Shown here piece after piece: positions 20,994 to 30,401 of a stretch of 32,823 nucleotides of DNA. A program made the translations under genes and the position numbers. Source of the stretch: Dimargaris cristalligena (taxonomy: Eukaryota > Kickxellomycota > Dimargaritomycetes > Dimargaritales > Dimargaritaceae). The stretch lies in contig JANBQC010000307.1 in NCBI GenBank assembly GCA_027576995.1, positions 1 to 32,823 on the forward strand, in the 5' to 3' direction. The notes under the pieces are model-generated. The model did no database searches. It was not told where the DNA came from and was given only the letters and a program-made list of their open reading frames with translations. Each line of letters begins with the position of its first letter. Positions within the stretch are counted from its first letter, which is position 1.

Positions 20994-21365
20994 ATGGCCC
21001 ACGAATCCGTCCAACCTCCCCCGCAAGCCGCCCCCTTGGCGGAAGTGGAACCCAAGGTCAAAATCCTCCCAGGCATGTCCAGTGACATGACGGCCGCCAC
21101 CTTTGTGATTGACCAAGAGGACCACACTCTGGGTAACACCCTGCGCCACTGCATCATGCAAAACCCCGAGGTCGAATTCTGCGGTTACTCGATACCCCAC
21201 CCGTCCAACCTCAACATCCACATTCGCATTCAAACGACCCCCAACACCACGGCCCTGGAGGCGCTTAGCCAGGGTTTGAAGGACCTCTACACCATGTGTG
21301 ACCACACCCTCAAGAAATTTAACGAGGAAATAACCAAGGGTGACTACGAAATCGTTAGCTCGTAG
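20994..21365 (+). CDS. RPC19: RNA polymerase I and III subunit Rpc19 (AC19)
   Basis: Single exon, 123 aa (yeast Rpc19 is 142, human POLR1D 133). It is the alpha-like (RpoA/Rpb11-fold) subunit that dimerises with AC40 and nucleates assembly of RNA polymerases I and III in the nucleus. The hallmark region TFVIDQEDHTLGNTLRHCIM (residues 40-59) is followed by PEVEFCGYSIPHPSNLNIHIRIQT, the characteristic core of the family, and a C-terminal helix (ALSQGLKDLYTMCDHTLKKF). The start ACCATGGCC is an ideal context and the short acidic/Pro N-terminus is family-typical. An AATAAA lies 210 nt downstream. No intron is visible. The neighbours have no related function. Confidence 0.96.
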   Translation: MAHESVQPPPQAAPLAEVEPKVKILPGMSSDMTAATFVIDQEDHTLGNTLRHCIMQNPEVEFCGYSIPHPSNLNIHIRIQTTPNTTALEALSQGLKDLYTMCDHTLKKFNEEITKGDYEIVSS

Positions 21366-21574
21366 GCTTTGTTTTAGTTTGTTTGTGACCTCTCTCCCCC
21401 CCTAACGCTCAAGCGCCCTCTCCCTTTACCCCCCCTCGACTGTGTTTCCTATCCTTTATCTTTCATTTCTTCGATGGTTATTGTATCACATTGGACTCCC
21501 CTCCCCCCTTAGTCCTGTGGTAGATAGACGTTGGTGTTTTTCTTTTGTTCTTTTCTTTGCATATATAAGTCTAT

Positions 21575-21580
21575 AATAAA
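21575..21580 (+). terminator. polyadenylation signal AATAAA of RPC19
   Basis: AATAAA in TATAATAAAAGC, 210 nt past the RPC19 stop and preceded by a T/C-rich 3' UTR with many TTTT and CTCC tracts. Confidence 0.6.
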
Positions 21581-22239
21581 AGCTCAGTCAGCTTGACGGA
21601 CCATTGCTTCTCTACCCTTTTAATTATAAACTCCTGACCGGTAAAGGCTTTATGTATACTTTACCCGGACTACATCCTTGGTTAAAGCTACCCACTTTTC
21701 AGTTGACTACTTCGTCCCTGGTTGACTGGGCGCCTCCTAAGCTCTCCAAAGCAATGTGCCACTGGTGTCCAAACGGGGTAATAAATCACTCCACGCAGCC
21801 AATTTGGCATCAGCCTGCCGAGTTGTATAAGCCACTTTTTTTTTGTTTAACTGACTATAGTCGGCTTTCATGGTTAGCGTCTCTAGCTGCCAAAGCTATG
21901 GGCCACACCGACTACGAGTCCACTAGTTGTTAATAAATAGATACATTGTTATTTTATACCGAAGAAGGTTGGGTTAGTTCAGCGTATTGTTATCCCGAAA
22001 GAAGGGGGGGAGCTGCCACCGTTTCAATAGTAAAAATCTACATGCTCGATAGCCGTGGTCCTGATGCGGCAGGTCCTGTAAATACCTACAGTCTATCCAC
22101 CGGGTCTCTCGATCAACTTCGAATCGGGTAATATATTTTTTTTAGGCGGTCAAGAATTCCCATGTTTAGATTTGGCCGGATAATAGAACCCGTTAAAAAA
22201 GGCCTATTGCAGGTCGAGATTCCACAACCCAATAGAAAA

Positions 22240-22340
22240 CTAACTACCTGACTAAAACTAACTAACTAACTAACTAACTAAAACTGACTAACTAACAAAC
22301 TAACAAACTAACAAACTAACTAACTAACTAACTAACTAAC
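22240..22340. repeat. (CTAA)n tetranucleotide array
   Basis: About 100 nt of CTAA units with an internal higher-order segment of AACAAACT repeats (three units) and two CTGA/CTAAAA variants. The phase yields many ACTAAC motifs, identical to the fungal branch-site core. Confidence 0.95.
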
Positions 22341-23551
22341 GGTCACGACCGGAAGGTGCTCAGCCGAATAGTAGCCAGCTTGCCTTTTCACAAAAATAAA
22401 AAGCCGACTTTACAAAGCTCATGGCAGTCATCGAGTAGGGTGAATGGGGTGGATAGATAATGGTGTCTATCCACAAGGGCGCTGGTGTAGTCTAGATTGT
22501 AATGGATTATTGGTGGCGGTGGCTTATTCGGTGCGAGGATCTCAAAACTTTAGTGGCGCTGAAGTTTTTCACCTAACCTCACTCTCCTCGCAACCTCAAG
22601 TTGTACGATTCGATGCGCAGAGAGGGGGTTATACCTATTTTTGGACTCACTCAGAACCGGCGAATAAAGGGACAGTCTGCGCTTTGGTAGCCATGAAGAA
22701 TCGACGTGGCTTTTTAGTAGCAAAATAATAATACTAATTGCGGATAGTTCTATCGAAGACTCCCTTTATTACGACCAACACCCCCTATCCTCTTCGTTTG
22801 TCCTACTTGATTCCATCCCATGGTAACCTTGATACCAAAAAACTCAACCGGTGTCAAGATCCAATAGGCCCAGTCTGCCTGCCACACGGGGGGCATTGCT
22901 ATCATCAAAGCAAGCCTTAGGTTACTAAGTGCGCCAATTAGACCTCTGTAAGTGTAACGGTGGGCGGAATGAGCCATAGCTATCCGCCCATTTTGTATGG
23001 CAAGAGCCCTGCCACTATTGTAGAATATACAGGCTAATGTGGTCTACCCTTATTAGTTCATCACCGCACACACCCTTCTGCCCCGAAAAAATTAAATCCG
23101 GCGCAGCTGGACTATCCCACACGATGCCTATACTCTCCAACTACCGCCGCTTCCAAGGCAGACGAAGCAAACCAGTTAGTTACAGACCGGCCCTTTTATA
23201 TATATATATTATTTTATTCATTTAGCGTGTTATACCAGTGGCATTGGGGGCTGGACGGCCCACCTTGTTCTATTGCCAACACGTTTATAATATTAGTAGG
23301 AATGCGAGAAGAGGGGAGCATGAAGTTGGGGGATGATTGGTGCCATCAATGCGAGGGGAAAGTGTGGTCGCACAAACGTATCTGACTTCAATAGGTTCCC
23401 TTCTTGGAACGCCCCAGTGCCGTCCAACTTAAAATCCCCGCATATCAAGTATAGGGAATTGCTATTGGCCCACGCGCTGGCATGGCAGGTTTACGGATAG
23501 GGAGTACGCTAATAAACTATACATTCTAGTGAATCAACATCTATTCTAAGT

Positions 23552-23650
23552 TTCGGAAAAATCCATTGAGCTCAAGGACATGGCCCAACCATAAAATTAC
23601 TCTGCCACTGCTCTAATGAATGGTCAGTTCTGGGCAACCTCATCCCTCCT
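23552..23650 (-). mobile_element. probable diverged MITE-like element, copy D
   Basis: The segment CGGAAAAATCCATTGAG at 23554-23570, followed by GGCCCAACC and ATTACT, is colinear with the core of copy C (same orientation). The right end, CTGGGCAACCTCATCCC, resembles the inner part of the right inverted repeat of copy B. The left end is too diverged to define. Lower confidence than copies A to C. Confidence 0.4.
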
Positions 23651-24262
23651 CATTCCAATATATTTAATGACCATGGCCTTTGGAGAGTCCCTTCCCTGTA
23701 TATTGGCACTGGCTTGTCTATTAAACGCATGAATGTTTCCCATCTTTGTATCGCCCGCCAATGAATTTTCATTAGTTGGCGTATACCACTTAGTCTCTCG
23801 CGTTGTTTCCCGTGGATTGAATTCGCTTCAGCTTAGCGCTCCCCCTCAAAACTGTATTCCGTTTGTGTAATATAATGTATCACCTTCCACTTTCGGTGCA
23901 GTCGAAAAAAAGCCCCCCCCACGACCCCTGCACTATTCCGCGGCAAGGTGATCGATCAGCCCCGCCCATCTGCACGAATACCTTACCCATCTACCTATCA
24001 ACACACATATATATACACCCATACGTCGCCCATATGGTTACTCTCCAGTCAATAGCTATTCGCACCATCCGTTCATAAATTTTTGTTCTTGTCTTTTACC
24101 ACACTTGATCTATACAGGCGTGTTTATATTATTAAACCGACGCCCGATTCTGACGCTCATTTGATTTGCTATTATCTTGTTAGCCAATCCTTTTTACCTT
24201 TGGCTATTGAAACCTTACACCAAAGTCCATTTTATACGGTTACCTTCGATTGTATTTTAAAT

Positions 24263-25278
24263 ATGAGGATCACCAAACTTAACTTAGGAGTGGTCGGATT
24301 TTGGGCGGTTGTTCTTTTGGCCTCCAATACCCAAGCGCAACCCAGTCCGTATAACCCCCTCCGCAAAATCATAGACTGGCGTCGTACGCCAAATGACCAA
24401 GCCGATCAAATGCCAGGTGGTTATACGGATAGTCCCAACCCCGCTCATTTACCTCCTCAACACGGGGATAGTGTGCAGAAGGTGCGTTTTCTCAGAAGAT
24501 TGCGCCAGAAGCTGTCTCCTTTCAGCAGCTCACGCAGATCCAAGAGCGCCGCCGGCGTATCGGCTCCCGTCGAGTCGGAGGGCATCGAATTGAGTGATTT
24601 ATCCGAAGTGGAACCGAACCCCTCACCTAGCTCGATTAATGATTTAGACCACGCTAGTCTCTTGACCGGTTCGGATCGTAGGACGACCCAGGTACCCACC
24701 GATTTGATCGTACCGGAAATTCCCCTGCGGCAGCAGGAACCCGCGTCAATTGCGCTGGGATCAGCGAGTTCCACCGCCCCGCTTCCCATCGTTCACGCCG
24801 ATACCTCCCCCGTGAACTCAGGTTCTGCCCTTCTTGCAATTATGGCTAATGATATTCCCTTCAGCGAGGGCGAAGTTCGGGGGGGAGAGTCATATTCCCT
24901 ACCTTATGAATACAATATCTCCGATGAGTCCACCGTCGTATTCCCCCATCCCCCTACTATGGCTGAACGACTTGCCCTGCCCCCCCTGGCTAATGGTAGG
25001 TCTAATTTGGCCAGTGGAGAGTACCCAGCGGACTCTGAAATCGATGATGACAATGATGCATCCCAAATCAACTGGAGCGACGACGAAAGAGACCTGGAGC
25101 AGTATATGGCCGATACGAACGAGAGGCGGAGAGGCGAATTTGGTCTCCCCGCTTACATTACGGGTCAACTGATGGGCTATCTTAGTTCCGAGTCTCCATT
25201 TGACTCCTTTTTCGCGAATCATGGGCCTCCCCAAGCAACCCAGCCAGGCGGAACCAATGTGGATGATGATGATGATGG

Positions 25279-25326
<48 letters not shown>

Positions 25327-25489
25327 CAGGGACCGGAATGAGGCGGGTCCCTCCGAATTATTTGTGCCGTTGGCTATCCCTAATGAGTACACCCAAACCA
25401 ACCGGAGGGTTCAGCATACTATGGAGGGAAGCACCTGGCTCACTCTTGGTGAAAACGACCCAACAACGATGGATGAACTACGCCGCTAG
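24263..25489 (+). CDS. secreted low-complexity protein with long Asp tract, function unknown
   Basis: Single exon, 408 aa, starting at the first in-frame ATG (MRITKLNLGV). The N-terminus is a clear signal peptide (basic MRITK, hydrophobic core, cleavage likely after TQA, about residue 25). A basic stretch (KVRFLRRLRQKL...SSSRRSKS, about residues 77-100) follows, then a disordered region rich in Ser, Pro, Glu and Asp with acidic clusters (DSEIDDDND, WSDDERDLEQ). A pure acidic run at residues 334-355 is Asp5-Gly-Asp16, encoded by a GAT microsatellite. No cysteine pattern, domain or membrane anchor is seen. I do not recognise a family. The layout (secreted, basic then acidic, disordered) could suit a wall-associated or mineral- or cation-binding protein or an effector; that is speculation. 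An AATAAA lies at 25861. Confidence 0.7.
25262..25324. repeat. (GAT)n coding microsatellite
   Basis: Five GAT codons, one GGT, then fifteen GAT codons (followed by GAC), encoding the Asp tract of the secreted protein. Length change by whole units would keep the frame. Confidence 0.97.
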
Positions 25490-26590
25490 GGTTATCGAGT
25501 CGGCTCGTTATACCACTAATCCCACTGATTTTTAAAATTTCCTAGCCCTAAAAGGAACCTTTGTCGTTGCACGCTATTCGGGTGGGGGTGGTTGGTATAC
25601 ACCCTCCCCCTCTCTCCTTGACCTTACTTCAGAACAAGCCGGTGCGCTTTTTCACCCGTATGAGTCAGCGGCCCTTTTTTCCACTATCCATTACTATTTA
25701 GTCCTTAGACAACCTAGATTAATTATTTTTATATTACTTAGAAATCCCCCGCATGTGGGGGTACCTCATGCCTTGCGAAGATTCCTATGTTTAGACCACT
25801 TATGAAGAGAGGGATACATTGCAAGGCGATTTATAGTTATACATCTTTCTACCCCAATGCAATAAATCCACTCAGCTTGTTTCATCCCGCTCTGGTCTAT
25901 CCCAGCTGAACATGGGCCTCGGGTTTGCGGAATTAAACGTGCCCACCCGTATAGTCATTTAATAGACGCCTTCCATTAGTAGTTAGTAAGCCGAATTGAT
26001 GGCCAAGAGAGTGTTTCGGCACCCACCAATGCCTGAGTTGACGCGAAAGTAGCGCTGTAATAATTAATACACCTTGAGTTCCTAATGGGAGGGGGGATTG
26101 GCCTCTGGAAATATGGGAGCACTATATATAGGCTGCATGTGCAAGAAATTTTCTGATATAAGTATAGCCTGCTTGGATGGGCTTTGTTCTAGGGGTGAGG
26201 GAGGCAATAGTTCTATTTAGAAAGGCAGTATAAGTCAGTTAGCAGTAGTTAGTAGTTGTCAGCTATTAAAACCACCACCACATACAATGTAAATGGCCAG
26301 GCTTTGTTGGCGCAGCCAACCAGCCAGGCGCTTCCCTCCTGTTTTCTCCACGCCTCCTCCTCCTCCTACCCTTAGGGAGGCTGTCCCTCTTCATATAGCC
26401 CCCCTTTCTCTCCTCCTTCACACTCAAGTACTTCGCATTCCACTTTCCACCATTTGTTACCCTTTTTTGCACTTCCATTTACCTGCCATTCGACCGACCC
26501 CGTTTCCCGCGTTATCCCCTTTCCCCGCCTGTTCAGTTTCGAGTCCCCACGTCATTCAAAGCTAACCCCCCCCCTCAAGTCAACTTCACT
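25490..26590. other. intergenic stretch before MEMO1
   Basis: It contains the 3' UTR of the Asp-tract gene, with a small stem-loop pair (GCCTTGC 25770-25776 with GCAAGGC 25821-25827) and AATAAA at 25861, and then the promoter and C/T-rich leader of MEMO1. TATATATA at 26123-26130 is a possible but distant core promoter element. No other gene is seen. Confidence 0.55.
25861..25866 (+). terminator. polyadenylation signal AATAAA
   Basis: AATAAA 370 nt past the stop of the Asp-tract protein; the distance is long, so assignment is tentative. Confidence 0.35.
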
Positions 26591-28450
26591 ATGTGCCGTC
26601 AAGCCTCGCACGCTGGAAGCTGGTACTCCAATGACCGTAAGCCCGACCTATTGCATGCCAGCCTTGGCTGTTCCCAAGCCGTCTGTATATACCTTGTCGC
26701 ATTGCTTAGACCTCCACCCCCTCCCCTGACCCCCCCAACCTTCAGGCGGTGTTTAATACTGGCTTACCACCTAGTATCGGTGAGGCCAGGGGTATTGTGG
26801 ACCACTTGAAAAGGCCCGAGCCATTATTCATGGATATATATATATATATATATATAGCTAACACTTCCTTTTTTATGACTGTTCGTTGAATATTCAACTA
26901 GGTGCGACCCTGGATAGGCAATTGTCCCAGTGGTTGGACACTGTCGCCCAGACGGCCGGACCCGGTGAAATTCCCGACCACGGTGTGCGGGCGATTATTT
27001 CGCCGTAAGTATTATATACGGGCGAACATCGACTTATTTAGTCCATCAGCCATTTGTCCGTGTATATAGCGCCTGCCCAGCTGGGTTGCCCATTTTTCTT
27101 CATTGGATTCTACGCTCGAATGCAAAAGACAGGCTACCATCACTATGAATCCTGGCCCATTTGACTGATTCACTGCCGAGTTAACCCCTATCCCCCATCC
27201 CTTTTGCCTTGGATACTCCGCTCTATTTTGACCCATACACACCAGTCATGCCGGATATGCCTATAGTGGCCAAGCCGCCGCGTACGCCTTCCAATGTCTC
27301 GGCAATAATGATATGTATGTTGAAATGGAAAGCCAACTTCCGTAAACACCGACTTCCCACCATCGGTCGGCGCTATTGAGATATTTATATTATGGCCAGC
27401 CTCGGAAGCCCAGTTTCCTAAACAGATTCACACGTCACCCAATTCCGGGTATTGGTAGAGAGTGTCTGATTATGTATATAACTTGTCTCGTTGGACTAAC
27501 CCCGGTGCTGCTTTTGTTTTTTTTTTAAACCTTTACATTTTCCAGCAAGCGGGTATTCATTCTCGGGCCATCCCACCACGTTTACCTCAAGCACTGTGCC
27601 CTTTCGAACTGCAAAGAGTACGAAACTCCGCTGGGAAATCTAATCCTGGATACTGATGGTTAGTCACCTGTCAATATTGCCTGACTACCTTAACTTTCCT
27701 AGGGAGGCGGAACGGGCCCGCGCCGTCTCTCCTTAACGTAAATTAGGCCCATTGTTAAATCCCCTGATTATCCCACCTCTTGTCCAACTCATAACTCATT
27801 ATCCCGACTGTATAGTTGCCGATTGACCTGGTTAATCTGCTCCAATATTATTATCTTGCTGGTTTAGTCATTGCTGATCTCAAGAAAACCAATGTATTTG
27901 GTACCATGAGCCGTAATGTTGACGAGGACGAGCACAGTATCGAGATGCAGCTCCCCTACCTGTATAAGATGTTGGAAAGGTAAACCATTATTCGTTTAGG
28001 GAATATTCCCGGATTAAAACCTTGTAAACTGCTCTCCTTCATCAATATTAGCACCGTCTCAGTCCTTAGCTACTACACTACTATATACTGACTGTTATCT
28101 TATTATGCCAAATGCTCCATTAACCCACCCGTCCTATTATCAACTGTTCACAATGGTCCCAAACCCAATCTCATTCGGGGGATCCAGACATGGAAAAGAA
28201 AAAACGGTGAAGGTTATCCCGGTCCTTGTGGGGAACTTGGACCAAGACAGTGAGCAGGAATACGGTCAGGTTTTCGCCAAGTACTTGGCTAATAAGGCCA
28301 ATTTCTTTATTATATCCTCGGATTTCTGTCATTGGTAAGCATAAATTTATTATTCGATTACAACGTATGCGGTTGATACATTGCTGGTTATCCAACTGCC
28401 ATGGGGCTTGGCTAAAGAAATTACATCGGCTAATCTCCGGTTATTTGATG

Positions 28451-28481
<31 letters not shown>

Positions 28482-28894
28482 ATCCCCTTCAATCACGCAT
28501 TACCAGGGGCACCCGGTTTCGGTATACCTTTTACTCGCCGGACGACCTGCCAAGCAGCTCCCCCGGTTTGGTCGAGGATTATAAGGACCTCCATCTACCC
28601 ATCTACCGGTCCATTGAAAACCTCGACCGCGAGGGTATGAAGCTGCTGGAAACTTTGGTTCCGGCCAAGTTCTACGAGTACTTGGAGAAGACCGAGAACA
28701 CCATTTGCGGCCGCCATCCCATCGGGATTTTACTCCAGGCGATTGAGCAACTCCCCACCACCGATGAAGGGGACCAGGTTACCAAGTGCCAGGTACAGCT
28801 CAAATTCGTTTATTACGCCCAGTCGAGTGAGGTGCACTCGCCGCGGGATAGCTCCGTGAGCTATGCCTCGGCCTATGTGACCATTGATTCCTAA
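26591..28894 (+). CDS. MHO1: MEMO1/Mho1 family metal-binding protein, 7 exons
   Basis: Exons: 26591-26636, 26902-27004, 27246-27314, 27546-27658, 27868-27979, 28188-28334, 28507-28894; all six junctions keep frame and the product is 325 aa (human MEMO1 297). Exon 1 is only 46 nt and encodes [15 protein letters not shown]. Family blocks appear in order: [104 protein letters not shown] and [12 protein letters not shown]. The metal-site residues of human MEMO1 (His49, His81, Cys244) correspond to His51, His83 and Cys264 here, so the site is intact. MEMO proteins share a fold with LigB-type extradiol dioxygenases; the animal protein binds iron or copper and affects redox and cytoskeletal signalling, and the yeast orthologue is Mho1. 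Introns are 172-265 nt; donors include GTAAGC, GTATGT and GTTAGT. Introns 1 and 6 carry TA runs. Confidence 0.95.
26834..26856. repeat. (TA)n microsatellite in MEMO1 intron 1
   Basis: An uninterrupted AT/TA run followed at once by GCTAAC, a good branch-site candidate. Confidence 0.95.
28450..28481. repeat. (TA)n(TG)n compound microsatellite in MEMO1 intron 6
   Basis: A TA run passes directly into a TG run about 25 nt before the 3' splice site of the last intron. Confidence 0.9.
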
Positions 28895-28897
28895 GGG

Positions 28898-28920
28898 GAG
28901 AGAGAGAGAGAGAGAGAGAG
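28898..28920. repeat. (GA)n microsatellite at MEMO1 3' UTR start
   Basis: A GA run beginning four nt after the MEMO1 stop codon. Confidence 0.95.
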
Positions 28921-30331
28921 CGGTGTATTTTATTTTTTGTATTTTGCGTGTATCATCCATGGTTGGCATGGTATTCTGCGACTCCATTTTAGGCATCGCC
29001 TCTCCCTCTTCCCCGAGGCCACTGCCAACAAGGTCTCTTTTATTCAATCCAATCCCTTTTCGTATTTCTATTTTTACTTACGCGTGGATCCTACCATTCA
29101 CTCCTGAAATAGGTAGCCGTTATCCCTTCTGACTTAATCCGTATTTTTTCTCATAAACTGATCGGTTCAAACCATACCCTTGCCATCATTGAAACCGGCT
29201 ATCATTAGTTTGGCCCTAATTTCTCACACACGTTAAACAACCACTTACAGTGTAACTTGTCACCTCCAATTCCCCATCTACGGAACGGTTAGGCGGCAGA
29301 TGTTATCGTTTAACGAGCTAATAATAAGTAGCAAGAACAGCCACGATAGTGATACACACCACCTTGGCCGCCTGGCCCGCGGGGACTGGCCAAGGGAGTG
29401 AGGGATCGCCCATCCCAAATCATCATGGACTGGATCTAACTATTCAGGGGTTTCCCAAACGCCGGTTACGAGTGTGGAGAGGAAGAGGGCGGTAGGGGAC
29501 TCTATGTCATCGCGTGACATTCTAAAAATGGCTGAGGCCAGAACAATAGAATCTGCAAGTGCCGACAAACTAGGTCAACAACCCCCTTCTTTCCTCCTGT
29601 CCATTATTTACTCCACCAACCCAATATTGGCCTGCCAACCTGACCAAGTAGCATGTCACTACTACGTACGGCCAGGGCGCCTCTTTCAGTTGGTTGTAAC
29701 TGGTACGAAAATGGGAACCACTGATATGGGCAATCATGCCCTCTAAACCTTCCTCCGGTTCCGACACCAACGGTTCCTTTTCACATTGGCTAGCCACCGT
29801 CGATTTCCCACCTCAAGTAATAAATACTTACGTTTAATCATAAGGTAGGTTAGGTTGGGGACAAACAAGAAGAGGTTCGGTGGTAGGCGCCACTATAAAA
29901 TTGTAATAGTAGTAGAAGTCGAATGCTAAAAATAGAGTCCGCGAGAAATGATTAACCAACTAAAAGGGCCTCTAGTGGCTTTTTTTAACTCGGGCTGACG
30001 TTCTACCCTGGGATTAGCCCGAAGCACTCTCATACACATACATATACACACCTGTACACTTGGTGAATCCATCACCACCTCCCCATTACCCTTACTTTTC
30101 CTAATCCCAGGTGATTCAGGAATAACGAGGTCGTTTGTAGGCTGTAAAAATGGGAAGGTGCCTAAGGGCGACACCCAGAATACGTTACTCGTCGGGGCTG
30201 GTTCGGGGTTAGGATTTAGTAGGCTAAACTAAGCCCTATAACGTGGTGGCGAGTGAGTTTAAAGAAAGGGTCAATCAATGGACCTGCGCGGCTGGCGAAT
30301 GAAATGCACTTCCATTGAGGTAAACTAAAAA

Positions 30332-30401
30332 CGCCCTGTTTCCCAAACCCCGGCCGCGCACAGGGCGGTAAACTAAGGTACCCTGCGGATATGTCCGCAG
30401 G
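30332..30401. repeat. two consecutive perfect hairpins
   Basis: Stem 1 is CGCCCTGT (30332-30339) with ACAGGGCG (30360-30367). Stem 2 is CCTGCGGA (30382-30389) with TCCGCAGG (30394-30401) around a TATG loop. The repeated GGTAAACTAA precedes stem 1 and follows its right arm. Confidence 0.75.

Larger units (their letters stand above)
21366..24262. other. long intergenic stretch after RPC19
   Basis: It contains the RPC19 polyadenylation signal (21575), a chain of open segments in one frame (21604-22920, see findings), a (CTAA)n array at 22240-22340, and a probable diverged MITE-like copy near 23552-23650. The rightmost 150-200 nt are the likely leader of the Asp-tract protein gene. No conserved gene is recognised. 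Confidence 0.55.

Noticed and set aside
20748..21305. 185-codon minus-strand frame across RPC19 and the N gap
   Set aside because: It overlaps the certain RPC19 gene, runs through N bases, and is made mostly of repeat-derived Val/Cys runs.
29474..29746. 90-codon frame after MEMO1
   Set aside because: Composition and lack of motifs do not support coding.
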